Source: JAGTVG01 sp963699805
GTDB taxonomy: Bacteria; Bacteroidota; Bacteroidia; Cytophagales; Cyclobacteriaceae
DNA: 64,000 nucleotides
Direction of reading: 5' to 3'
NCBI GenBank assembly: GCA_963699805.1
Contig: CAVOVH010000004.1
Coordinates: 620,001 to 684,000, forward strand
Shown: piece after piece, positions 33,703 through 42,297 of the stretch
Layout of the letters: every line of letters begins with the position of its first letter
Numbering within the stretch: the stretch's first letter is position 1
Translations under genes and position numbers: made by a program
The notes under the pieces: generated by a model
Seen by the model: the letters and a program-made list of their open reading frames with translations, nothing else
Databases searched by the model: none
What the model was told of the DNA's origin: nothing

Positions 33703-35286
33703 TTATTGAATTAAAGTAAACTGTTTGGTCACTTTTGCCATTGCAACTTTTTCCACTTCATCCCTGAAATTGGCTCTTTCAACTTCAAAGATTTCGATTA
33801 CCACCCTGTCGCCCTTTCTTGCACGTGTCCTCCAGGCATTCAGATTGTAAGACAGGGAATTTGCAATTTCTTCCCGAGCTTTTATATCACCACCACTGGC
33901 CAGCGTGATCCTCCACCGGGATGGACGGTATCTTGCTTCTTTTGGCAAGGCATTTGCAAAATCAGCGTCAGGATTAATCTTCAAAGTAATCTGACGGGGA
34001 AGTTCTGAGACACCCCTGGCCTCATCGATTGGCTGATTGTTTTCATTCATCAAATCGACAGAGGGATTTGGAACACGGCGAACCGGAAAATTCTCAGACC
34101 CGATGAAAACGCCACCACTGTTTACATTGAGGGTCACCGATTTTGAACCGGATGGAACAACGGTAATGGAAGTCCGGTCACTGGGTTGCGGAATTACCGT
34201 AGCCCCGGTGGCTGTAAAAGTAGGTGAAAATTGTGTTCCCAACTGAGGGCATTGAACGTTTAATGGATTACCGCAATTCAGATACAATGCTTTTACCGCA
34301 TCGGAAGTGATCTGAAGCGTAGGCTTCACAACAATGTATTCAATTTCTCTTTGAAAAACGGAATCATTATAATTGATGGAAGCGGTAAAGGTCCTTTTCG
34401 CCTGACCTTCCTTATCAAAACCACTAGCAGTCGCTTTGAACTCGATCTTACCGAACCCGTCTTCCACAGGTAGGGGAGTTCCGTTGATAAACATTTCGGG
34501 AGCAACGGCCGAAGAAGATGCAGCTAAAAACAGGTCTGCTTTATAATTGGTCCCTGCTGCCACATATTTCGATTCTGGCTGAGCCATTACGAATACTTTA
34601 TCAAATTTCACTTCACCAGCACCCACTTCCTGTGCAAGTTTATCCAGTGCCGCCCCTTCCTGATTCATGACCTCAGTCATCAGCTGGCTCACAGAAGCCA
34701 TTCCGGCGGCGGTAGGTGTATTCTCAAAAGTAAGAGTGGAGAAATTCTTAACCCGCTGATCCCTGTCAAATTTAAATACCGGATTATCCTTTCCATCCAT
34801 GGCAATGTCAGGCAATTCCATCCCGGCCTTTCCCTCCAGGAATTTTGAGTATTCATTCAGTCGATTTTTCAACTCAATGCCTTTTTCCTGGTTGATCATC
34901 AGGTTGGCCACCGCGTCTTGATCCTTCCCGCCTACCAACTGACCATTTTCATCCCGTCCCCCTGTTATCGTAACCATTTCTTCCTTTAGATCATTACAAT
35001 ATTTGATAACATCCTGTGTTTCAGCACGGATTTCTTTGGCACGGTCAAGGATTTTCTGATCATCGGCGCGATTACCACGTTCTTCAATGGCCCCGGAAAT
35101 TTTCAAAACGACTTCACCATTTTTTACATTATTTTCCTGAATCTGTTTTTCAAGACTTTTATTGATGAAAATGAAACGCTCGAGTACCGAATTACTTACC
35201 TGCAATGCGAGCAAGGCAGTGTAAAACAGATACATCATACCTATCATTTTCTGACGTGGCGTTTCTTTTCTTGCTCCTGTACCCAT
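33703..35286 (-). CDS. gldM: Type IX secretion / gliding motor protein GldM (PorM)
   Basis: 527 residues. One N-terminal membrane helix (QKMIGMMYLFYTALLALQVS) followed by NSVLERFIFINKSLE and a long periplasmic part of stacked beta domains reaching toward the GldKN ring. With GldL it forms the proton-driven motor, the helix of the GldM dimer turning inside a GldL pentamer in studied relatives. Typical family segments include ARYRPSRWRITLASGG and EVEKVAMAKVTKQFTL near the C terminus. 18 bases after gldL. Confidence 0.96.
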   Translation of the reverse strand: MGTGARKETPRQKMIGMMYLFYTALLALQVSNSVLERFIFINKSLEKQIQENNVKNGEVVLKISGAIEERGNRADDQKILDRAKEIRAETQDVIKYCNDLKEEMVTITGGRDENGQLVGGKDQDAVANLMINQEKGIELKNRLNEYSKFLEGKAGMELPDIAMDGKDNPVFKFDRDQRVKNFSTLTFENTPTAAGMASVSQLMTEVMNQEGAALDKLAQEVGAGEVKFDKVFVMAQPESKYVAAGTNYKADLFLAASSSAVAPEMFINGTPLPVEDGFGKIEFKATASGFDKEGQAKRTFTASINYNDSVFQREIEYIVVKPTLQITSDAVKALYLNCGNPLNVQCPQLGTQFSPTFTATGATVIPQPSDRTSITVVPSGSKSVTLNVNSGGVFIGSENFPVRRVPNPSVDLMNENNQPIDEARGVSELPRQITLKINPDADFANALPKEARYRPSRWRITLASGGDIKAREEIANSLSYNLNAWRTRARKGDRVVIEIFEVERANFRDEVEKVAMAKVTKQFTLIQ

Positions 35287-35304
35287 AATTATCTATTTAA
35301 ATAA

Positions 35305-36147
35305 TTAAGATGATTTCATTGCAGTAAGCATGCTGCCATACACTTTGTTCAGGGAGGCAAGGTTACTGGTCAGTTTAGTGATCTCAGATTTAAATGCCTC
35401 AGCATCATCGGTAGCTTTTGACATGCTTTCAAGCGATGAGGTCAAATTCGAATAGAATTTGTTCATGGCTTTTACATGATTATTGGCATCCTGTAATTCC
35501 AGTTCATACACCGCATTTAATGCTTCAAGATTTTTAGTGACCGTCTGTACCTGGGTATGATATTCTTTTGCATTGCTGGAAGAATTAGCCATATCCTGTG
35601 TGGCAGATCTTGACATGCTGGCCATATCCTGCATCGCCTTGAGGGTTTCTCCATAAGATTTGTTAACCTCACCCATCACACCCGAAGCCTTTTTAAGACT
35701 GGATGCATACTCGGAGGTTACAGCCCCTACATCCCCCATGGTATTCATTTTGGCCACATTATCGGATAGTCTTTGCATGCCCCTCCCCAAACTTTCTACA
35801 AGGTCAGGTCCAATTTTAGCATTTTCAAGCATGTTATCCAGTTTCTGAGTGATCTGGTCACCCCCTTTGGTAATTCTCCTGGATGCAGGAGAAGTGCCTT
35901 CATAGTCTTCCGACAGCTCTGGATACACTTTTGACCAATCAGGATCTTGCTGAGGCGGTTCAAATGCACTCAGGAAGAAAATCACTGCCTCAGTTGTAAG
36001 CCCAACTCCTAACATAGCTGAAGCACCGGGTAAATGAAGAATCTTAAACATGGCTCCTAAAATAACAACAGCTGCACCAATACCGTATATTTTCGGCATA
36101 ATGGTCTTAAAGAGGAGCTCCATGAAACTACCTTTCTTTTTGCTCAT
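35305..36147 (-). CDS. gldL: Type IX secretion / gliding motor protein GldL (PorL)
   Basis: 280 residues with two membrane helices near the N terminus (YGIGAAVVILGAMFKILHLP and MLGVGLTTEAVIFFLSAF), then a cytoplasmic helical part (about 75-280). The intramembrane residues that carry the proton path in Flavobacterium GldL (Lys27, His30, Glu49) have counterparts here in Lys35, His38 and Glu53, in a loop about four residues shorter. This supports a working motor. Followed by gldM on the same transcript. Confidence 0.96.
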   Translation of the reverse strand: MSKKKGSFMELLFKTIMPKIYGIGAAVVILGAMFKILHLPGASAMLGVGLTTEAVIFFLSAFEPPQQDPDWSKVYPELSEDYEGTSPASRRITKGGDQITQKLDNMLENAKIGPDLVESLGRGMQRLSDNVAKMNTMGDVGAVTSEYASSLKKASGVMGEVNKSYGETLKAMQDMASMSRSATQDMANSSSNAKEYHTQVQTVTKNLEALNAVYELELQDANNHVKAMNKFYSNLTSSLESMSKATDDAEAFKSEITKLTSNLASLNKVYGSMLTAMKSS

Positions 36148-36214
36148 ATTCTTAAAGGTTTTTTGGTTATTGAAAACTTAATTATTGAAAAATTATTCAA
36201 TTCTTTATTGTATG

Positions 36215-37252
36215 TTAAAATTCTGTGCCGGATGACCGTCCAAGATAGGTCATTGCACATCTGAATCCGATAAATGCCTTGGAAGTATCCTTGTGTTCAA
36301 AAGTCCTGGTTCCTGTCTCGCAGAAATAGGCGATATCTTTCCAGGACCCACCACGTATGATCTTTCTGGGCTCATTCTCATCGATATATTGCGGGTTCAA
36401 ATCCCATACCAGAGGTACGGAAGCCGGATGATAAGAATCAAGGCACCATTCGGAAACATTTCCAGCCATTTCAAATAATCCATAATCGTTGGAAAAGAAA
36501 GCATAGACAGGTGCGGTATAGGCATACCCATCATCAAAATAATTTCCACGACCTGGTTTGAAATTGGCCAGAAGACATCCTTTTGCATTTCTAATGTAGG
36601 GATTTCCCCAGGGGTATTTTGCCATATCCCTTCCACCACGGGCGGCATATTCCCATTCAGCCTCGGTAGGCAACCGGAAATCAGGCAAAATCCATTCACC
36701 TCTTCCCTGCCTGTAGTCATTTAAATAGGAGGTCCTCCAACGGCAGAAATAATTGGCAGCTTCCCAGTCCACCCCTACAACCGGATAATTATCAAATGCA
36801 GGATGGGAAAAATAATAGATCATCATGGGATCACCCATATGATGTGTAAAATCCCTGACCCATACGGTTGTATCCGGGTAAACTTCCTTCATTACAAAGT
36901 CTTCTCCAAGTAGACTCAGAGAATCCTCAAACATGGCATAGATAAACTGCCTGTACTCATTATTGGTGATTTCTGAATCATCCATAAAAAATCCACCAAT
37001 CGTGATTTGCTTGTTGAAATTGATTTGCGTGTGGGCAACATCTTCATCGGCTTGCCCCATATGAAACGTACCAGCTGGTACAGGTACCATACCATACGGA
37101 ACCGGCATTCCGGTATAATTTCTATTGGGAACACCTACAAGTTCACCCCGGTCATCATATCCGCGTCCACCAAACAAACCACATCCACCCATAAACAACG
37201 CGATAAGAAATAATAGTGGAACAAACTTGGAATTAACACTTAAACTATTCAT
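36215..37252 (-). CDS. gldK: Type IX secretion lipoprotein GldK (PorK)
   Basis: About 345 residues from the ATG at 37252. Lipoprotein signal (FVPLLFLIALFMGGCG) and a formylglycine-generating-enzyme-like (SUMF1) fold: FHMGQADEDVAHTQINFNKQ, then FRLPTEAEWEYAARGGRD and a C-terminal KAFIGFRCAMTYLG. The catalytic cysteines of true FGE enzymes are not evident; GldK is structural, forming the ring with GldN. An ATG 11 codons upstream (37285) is just 20 bases from the -7 box and would spoil the signal peptide. A promoter precedes it; 67 bases separate it from gldL. Confidence 0.94.
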   Translation of the reverse strand: MNSLSVNSKFVPLLFLIALFMGGCGLFGGRGYDDRGELVGVPNRNYTGMPVPYGMVPVPAGTFHMGQADEDVAHTQINFNKQITIGGFFMDDSEITNNEYRQFIYAMFEDSLSLLGEDFVMKEVYPDTTVWVRDFTHHMGDPMMIYYFSHPAFDNYPVVGVDWEAANYFCRWRTSYLNDYRQGRGEWILPDFRLPTEAEWEYAARGGRDMAKYPWGNPYIRNAKGCLLANFKPGRGNYFDDGYAYTAPVYAFFSNDYGLFEMAGNVSEWCLDSYHPASVPLVWDLNPQYIDENEPRKIIRGGSWKDIAYFCETGTRTFEHKDTSKAFIGFRCAMTYLGRSSGTEF

Positions 37253-37304
37253 AACACCTGATTTATTAAGATACTTAACATCCAATGTCTTAACGACTAA
37301 AATC

Positions 37305-37312
37305 CAAATATA
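37305..37312 (-). promoter_or_regulatory. Probable -7 box of the gldK promoter
   Basis: Minus strand TATATTTG, an exact TAnnTTTG, about 53 bases upstream of the gldK ATG at 37252, in the 181-base gap between porP and gldK. No TTTG at the -33 spacing. It would start a transcript of gldKLMN separate from porP. Confidence 0.45.
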
Positions 37313-37433
37313 TTTAAGAACTTCAAATATTTGTGTATAAGTAACGCCTAAATTTAATATCTATTTTATCAATAAAAAGAAATTATTGCGTAAAAATTGT
37401 ATTATTTGTTTTAAAAACAAAATTTTTTTTAGA

Positions 37434-38381
37434 TTAATGTCTAAATCTGGGCGTCCTGATGATTCTTCTTTCCCCACTGGAGATCACCGGAAGGGTATAA
37501 CTAAGCATCAATTCATGAGAGGTCGCATTCTTTGCTTCCTGTGCTTTAATAATATAGTCGAAGCCATATCCAATCCTGAAAGAATTATCTTTAAAGAAGC
37601 TGTATCCTAATAAGGCAATCACGGCTTCAGATTGCCTGAATGATAAGCCTCCCCATAACTTTTCCCGGAAAGTAGCCAGCAGGGAGATATCGAATGAATA
37701 GGTTTTAAGGTCGGTTTTTACCAATACTGACGGACGCAATACAATATCATAATTCAGTTGATAATCATACCCTCCGGTTAAATACATATGTGTTTCGAGG
37801 GCATTCTGTAGACTATCGATCCCATAGTCGAACTGACTTTTTAATAAATGGTTGGCGCTGACCCCAATATAATATTTTTCCGCACGGTAATACAATCCTG
37901 CGGCAAGATCAGGCCGGAATTGAGATTCTTTGCCCGACTGCCTCAAGGGATCATCAGGATCATACCATCGGTATTTATCAAAATCTGTAGTCTGTGTGTA
38001 TACTCCCCCGCGTATACCAATACTTAATTTTGCATTTTTAATGGGGATATGGTAAGCATAGGAAGCCTGGACCTCAAGGTTGGTAAGTGCTCCAAGATTA
38101 TCATTGACCACATGTAACCCTGCACCACTATTGAATTTCAGGATGGGGATATTGGCACTGATCACCTGGGTTGTTGGATTTCCGGCCCCATCAAATGTAG
38201 ACTGGTATCCCAACCATTGTGTACGGTGTAAGGCAGTAAAATTGATCGCACCAGGAATGCCTGCATAGCCTGGATTATAATATAAGGTGTTGAACATGTA
38301 TTGGGTGAATTGGGGATCTTGTTGGGAATAGGCCCAGAGACTTGAAAACAATAATCCGGTGATCAACAGATGGCGGCGCAT
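37434..38381 (-). CDS. porP: PorP/SprF family type IX secretion membrane protein
   Basis: 315 residues from the ATG at 38381. Signal peptide (HLLITGLLFSSLWAYSQQ), then the family opening DPQFTQYMFNTLYYNPGYAG and ALHRTQWLGYQ, and a 14-strand-like outer-membrane barrel (alternating pattern, ending FSFRIGYGFDYI-like). Related proteins act with specific cargo or attach secreted proteins to the surface; this copy sits upstream of gldKLMN, the porPKLMN order of Porphyromonas. Separated from hemD by a terminator. A TTG at 38396 is an alternative start. Confidence 0.93.
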   Translation of the reverse strand: MRRHLLITGLLFSSLWAYSQQDPQFTQYMFNTLYYNPGYAGIPGAINFTALHRTQWLGYQSTFDGAGNPTTQVISANIPILKFNSGAGLHVVNDNLGALTNLEVQASYAYHIPIKNAKLSIGIRGGVYTQTTDFDKYRWYDPDDPLRQSGKESQFRPDLAAGLYYRAEKYYIGVSANHLLKSQFDYGIDSLQNALETHMYLTGGYDYQLNYDIVLRPSVLVKTDLKTYSFDISLLATFREKLWGGLSFRQSEAVIALLGYSFFKDNSFRIGYGFDYIIKAQEAKNATSHELMLSYTLPVISSGERRIIRTPRFRH

Positions 38382-38455
38382 TAACTCCTTAACCAATAAT
38401 TGAAAAAAAGTTCTCGTAATTATGATACTAATATATTACAAAAACAATTGAAATT

Positions 38456-38485
38456 AAAAAATCTTTGCCTAATCGCCGGCCAAAG
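38456..38485 (-). terminator. Terminator after hemD
   Basis: Minus strand: CTTTGGCC (38478-38485) pairs with GGCAAAG (38463-38469), one bulged G, then ATTTTTT. It ends the hemD transcript 6 bases after its stop and isolates the porP gene. Confidence 0.6.
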
Positions 38486-38490
38486 GATAT

Positions 38491-39264
38491 TTATTTAATA
38501 TTGTTGGCTTTTTTAATATACATTTCCAGGGCACCCGTCATAGAGGGCGCATCTGGTTGAGGGGCTTCGATATCAAGGATTAAACCACTTTCAACCACAG
38601 CCTGTGCCGTTGTAGGACCAAATGCAGCAATCCTTGTCTTATTCTGCCTGAAATCAGGAAAATTATGAAACAACGATTTTATTCCTGAAGGACTGAAAAA
38701 AGCGATGATGTCATAATTCACATCGGCCAGATCAGAAAGATCACTGGCTACCGTACAGTAAATGACTGCCTCCGTAAAATTATACCCATTTGAAATCAGA
38801 AAATCGGGGATATCATTTTTTCGGATATTGCTGCAGGGAAACAAAAACTTCTCATTTTTGTGTTTTTTAAGGATCTCAATCAGGTCTTTCGCTGTTTTAG
38901 CCCCAGTGAATATTTTTCGTTTCCTGATTACGATATATTTCTGAAGATAATTGGCGGTCTGATCAGATATACAATAGTATTTCATGTCAGCTGGCATCTC
39001 TATCTTCATTTCAGATGCGAGATTAAATAAATGGTCTACTGCATTACGGCTCGTAAATATAATGGCCGTATGTTTCAGAATATCAATTTTCTGCTTTCTG
39101 AAGTCCTTTAATGATACAGGCTCAATATGTATAAATGGCCTGAAATCAATCTTCAATTGATATTTGTCCCGGAGATAATCATATGGCGAACTGCCATTTT
39201 GCGGCTCTGGCTGGGAAACTAATATGCTTTGTACTTTATTTAATCTATCCCTGTCAGTCAACAT
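38491..39264 (-). CDS. hemD: Uroporphyrinogen-III synthase
   Basis: Closes hydroxymethylbilane to uroporphyrinogen III with inversion of ring D. 257 residues with the two-lobed pattern of this fast-evolving family: VQSILVSQPEPQNG at the start, AIIFTSRNAVDHLFNLA, FLFPCSNIRKNDIPDFL, AVIYCTV, IIAFFSPSGIKSLF, and IAAFGPTTAQAVVESGL near the end. Linked to a DUF4271 gene upstream, a pairing seen in Bacteroidota, and to an Omp85-like gene; hemW lies nearby on the other strand. Confidence 0.9.
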   Translation of the reverse strand: MLTDRDRLNKVQSILVSQPEPQNGSSPYDYLRDKYQLKIDFRPFIHIEPVSLKDFRKQKIDILKHTAIIFTSRNAVDHLFNLASEMKIEMPADMKYYCISDQTANYLQKYIVIRKRKIFTGAKTAKDLIEILKKHKNEKFLFPCSNIRKNDIPDFLISNGYNFTEAVIYCTVASDLSDLADVNYDIIAFFSPSGIKSLFHNFPDFRQNKTRIAAFGPTTAQAVVESGLILDIEAPQPDAPSMTGALEMYIKKANNIK

Positions 39265-39290
39265 AGCTACACCTATCTATTTTTCCTTAA

Positions 39291-40454
39291 CTATATTATA
39301 TTTTCAATGAAGGAAGATTTCAATAATAATTTCAATCCTACCAATACTGGAATTATTTCTGCAAGGCAAAGGTAAGCAAATAAATACAATTTTTTATATG
39401 TAGTGGAATTCAAAAATTTTATGAACAGCACCACGATGCGAAAAACCACTACCATGAGCAGCATTCTTGAAAGGATCATTCCAAGTGTTTCAGATTGTAC
39501 TTTGAAGACAAATAATGCGGTACTGACCACGATAAAAAACACCAGACTGAAGAAATTAGTCAAACGGATCAGCTCAAAAGTGTGGATGACCTTTACCTCT
39601 CTGATCTGGAAAATTTCGGACATACTGGAAATAATAAAGATCCTGATAAGATACCAGAAAAATAACACAAAAATCAGCATCAGCCAGGTCCACATAAATC
39701 CCGTAAAAGATTTTACTGCCATATTGTTGGTCGAGGCATCCTGATAATCAATGATCATCATGACGATAAATGACATGACGATAGACAACCCTGCAATATA
39801 GACCATATCGATCCGGGTAATTTTCGCTGTCCGATTTAAAAATTCATCCACACTCACCCGGATAAATGTATTCGATATATTATAATACTCCATAAAAATC
39901 TTCCGGCCACTGTTCAGGAAAAAAGCATACAGGATAAAGATAAAGATGATCCCCACCTTGACCGATTCATTGACGTTGGAATATTGAACATCATGTATCG
40001 GCAGGAATATTTCATCCTCTAAAGCCAGATCAATGCCATCATGTGGAGTTACGATCCATGTCCCGAGATCGGCCAAATGATCGGAATATAGACTGACAAA
40101 TAAAGGAGAATGGAAAAAATATTGCGACAAACTATCAATGGAATAGATCCTGTTATCTTCCTGATCGGAATAATCGACCAGGTGATTATTGATAAAAAAT
40201 CCCGTTTTAGGTGTATAATTTATCTGGATATAGGAATCTTTATAAAGATCAATATCTACATTAAAATGGATAACCCGGGTATCTCTGTTTACAGAGGGAA
40301 TATAGGGGACCAGTAAAGAAGATGTGTATTCATATACAAGCCAATCCGGTTTCAGATCTTTTACCACATAATAATTCCCCCGTCCCTGTGCACGGGAACT
40401 TTCTCCAAAACTGATCATGACGAAAAGTAATAAAAAGAATAGAGGGTTGCGCAC
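39291..40454 (-). CDS. DUF4271-family membrane protein
   Basis: 387 residues. Signal peptide or first helix (RNPLFFLLLFVMISFGESSRAQ), an exported domain of about 150 residues, and five to six membrane helices, among them VGIIFIFILYAFFLNSGR, AGLSIVMSFIVMMIID, TWLMLIFVLFFWYLIRIF and LMVVVFRIVVLFIKF. The stretch EIFQIREVKVIHTFELIRLT matches the DUF4271 family as I remember it. Function unknown; it is usually found beside hemD in Bacteroidota. Start GTG at 40454. A -7 box sits inside an inverted repeat just upstream. Confidence 0.82.
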   Translation of the reverse strand: MRNPLFFLLLFVMISFGESSRAQGRGNYYVVKDLKPDWLVYEYTSSLLVPYIPSVNRDTRVIHFNVDIDLYKDSYIQINYTPKTGFFINNHLVDYSDQEDNRIYSIDSLSQYFFHSPLFVSLYSDHLADLGTWIVTPHDGIDLALEDEIFLPIHDVQYSNVNESVKVGIIFIFILYAFFLNSGRKIFMEYYNISNTFIRVSVDEFLNRTAKITRIDMVYIAGLSIVMSFIVMMIIDYQDASTNNMAVKSFTGFMWTWLMLIFVLFFWYLIRIFIISSMSEIFQIREVKVIHTFELIRLTNFFSLVFFIVVSTALFVFKVQSETLGMILSRMLLMVVVFRIVVLFIKFLNSTTYKKLYLFAYLCLAEIIPVLVGLKLLLKSSFIENII

Positions 40455-40473
40455 TACCTAGATTTTATTTCGA

Positions 40474-40503
40474 ATTTCCCATTTTTATGCAAAAATAGGA
40501 AAT
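40474..40503. repeat. Thirteen-base inverted repeat with embedded -7 box
   Basis: ATTTCCCATTTTT (40474-40486) and AAAAATAGGAAAT (40491-40503) form a near-perfect stem with loop ATGC. No T-run follows on either side, so it is not a normal terminator. The minus strand contains TATTTTTG (40490-40497), an exact TAnnTTTG box, 36 bases before the DUF4271 start. Operator, RNA hairpin or chance are all possible. Confidence 0.4.
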
Positions 40504-40525
40504 GTAATCAATTGTGGTTCAATAA

Positions 40526-42271
40526 TTAAAACCTATTTGAATATCCGATATGAATTTTTGAATAATTTAATCCCAACGGCTGGCCGGCGGATTTCCCAAG
40601 TGCATAAATAATATGTAAAAATCCGGCCCTGGTGGAAAGACTGAATCCGCCCCCAAATCCAAAAGGATGATCCCGCAATGACTGATTCTGTACGCTATAT
40701 CCCAGCCCTGAACCATCAAAGAAAAAAAATAATTGGGAATTGTTTTCAAAAAGATATCGATATTCCATGGTCCCGGTCAAATACCATGAAGCAAAAAAAT
40801 TCCGTTCATTGAATCCCCTGATGCTATTCAAACCTCCCAACCTGAAAAGGTCGTTAAAAAATAACTGATCATTGTCAATGTAGCCGGCGGAAACCCGCAG
40901 AAGCAATGTGTTTTTCGGGAACAACCCGAAATACTTATCAATGGCAAGGGTGGATCTGATCTGAAGTGTTCTTTCTTGCAAACCTTCATAACTTTCAGCA
41001 TCAATGCCCACATTCCGGATGATTTTTTTGGTACCGAATTGAATGGAACCATCGACAAGGAATCCCCTGGTCGGGAAAAACATCCTGTCCAGGGTGTTCA
41101 ACCTGTATTTCAAGCCATAATAGTTGAGGTCATAATCAACCTTATCCAATTCCTTAATTTGCTGTAAATCTGATATGCTCAATAACCTGGATGACATATA
41201 GGTGTAATTCAGTCCCAGACTTCCCATTTTACCTGGATTCAGGAAAAAAAGGACGTGCAGGTCTCTGTTGATAAAGCTCGTATCCTGTTTAAAGAGATGA
41301 AAATCAAAACCCAGATCAGTGGGTAACCGAAATAAAGCCGGGTGTTCATATTGAATCTGAAGCTCCTGCGTTAATAGATTGGGTTTTTGCCATTCGATAT
41401 TGAATTTTTTTCCTGACCTGAAAAGGTTATCCAGGCCCAGAAACAACTGTCCGGTGATTAATAATTTGTCTGGTTCATTTTCATTGGGGAGAAATCCAAG
41501 TATCCCATCAAATGAATTGGCTCTGACCGTTTCCAGATCGAGATATATATCACAGGAATCTTTACGAAAGATGAGGGAAGGCTCCGTGGTAAGTCTGGTG
41601 AATGCCAATTGTCTCACACGATATGATATTTGATCTACCTTTCTCTGGTCAAAAGGCATTCCAGGACGTGTATTTAAATAGGCGGCCAGAAAATTTGATT
41701 TCAGATTGGTGGCATTGCGAATAATGAGGTTCGCAAAATAGATAACAGGCCCAGATTGATAATCTAAACTGGCAGTAATACGATGATCTTTGATTTCAAT
41801 TTCTCTTAACCTGATTATGGCAAAAGGGTAACCATGACGCTCCGAATATTGAATTACTGATCTGAACAGTTTCGTGATTCGGTTAAAATTGAATATTTCT
41901 TCCTGAAAGATATTCTTTTTAAAACCCGTTTTCAGAAAGATCTCATCAGGTAGATTTCCCTGATCAAGCTGCACCCATTTAAAAGGTTCTCCCAGCGTAA
42001 TGGTAAAACGACAGGTGGTTGTGTCAGGATTTTCGATATGATAACTGGCCAGCAGAAATCCCATTTCATAAAAATAATGCATGAAATCCTCGAAATCCCT
42101 TTCATTTTTCACCTCCATCTGAAACAAATGGATAATTCTTTCCTTATCGATTTTTCCCATGTCTGCTTCCGACATATAAAGGTTATATTTGTTGCATGTC
42201 TGTGCATCGATCCTATGACAGAACCAGAAAGTGAAGAAAAGGAGAAATAGATATCGGTTCAAAAAGTGCAA
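40526..42271 (-). CDS. Omp85/BamA-like outer-membrane protein
   Basis: About 581 residues. Signal peptide (YLFLLFFTFWFCHRIDAQ), POTRA-type repeats (about 85-250) with GFLLASYHI and GYPFAIIRLREIEI, then a surface-antigen beta-barrel with the VRGF-type motif in GGLNSIRGFNERNF. Smaller than BamA (about 800 residues), so probably a TamA- or YtfM-like assembly or transport protein for the outer membrane. Both possible starts (42271 and 42262) are TTG. It is divergent from hemW with only 26-35 bases between coding regions, so one or both promoters must lie inside coding DNA. Confidence 0.87.
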   Translation of the reverse strand: MHFLNRYLFLLFFTFWFCHRIDAQTCNKYNLYMSEADMGKIDKERIIHLFQMEVKNERDFEDFMHYFYEMGFLLASYHIENPDTTTCRFTITLGEPFKWVQLDQGNLPDEIFLKTGFKKNIFQEEIFNFNRITKLFRSVIQYSERHGYPFAIIRLREIEIKDHRITASLDYQSGPVIYFANLIIRNATNLKSNFLAAYLNTRPGMPFDQRKVDQISYRVRQLAFTRLTTEPSLIFRKDSCDIYLDLETVRANSFDGILGFLPNENEPDKLLITGQLFLGLDNLFRSGKKFNIEWQKPNLLTQELQIQYEHPALFRLPTDLGFDFHLFKQDTSFINRDLHVLFFLNPGKMGSLGLNYTYMSSRLLSISDLQQIKELDKVDYDLNYYGLKYRLNTLDRMFFPTRGFLVDGSIQFGTKKIIRNVGIDAESYEGLQERTLQIRSTLAIDKYFGLFPKNTLLLRVSAGYIDNDQLFFNDLFRLGGLNSIRGFNERNFFASWYLTGTMEYRYLFENNSQLFFFFDGSGLGYSVQNQSLRDHPFGFGGGFSLSTRAGFLHIIYALGKSAGQPLGLNYSKIHIGYSNRF

Positions 42272-42297
42272 ATCTTTTTTTGTAAAATTATCTAAAA

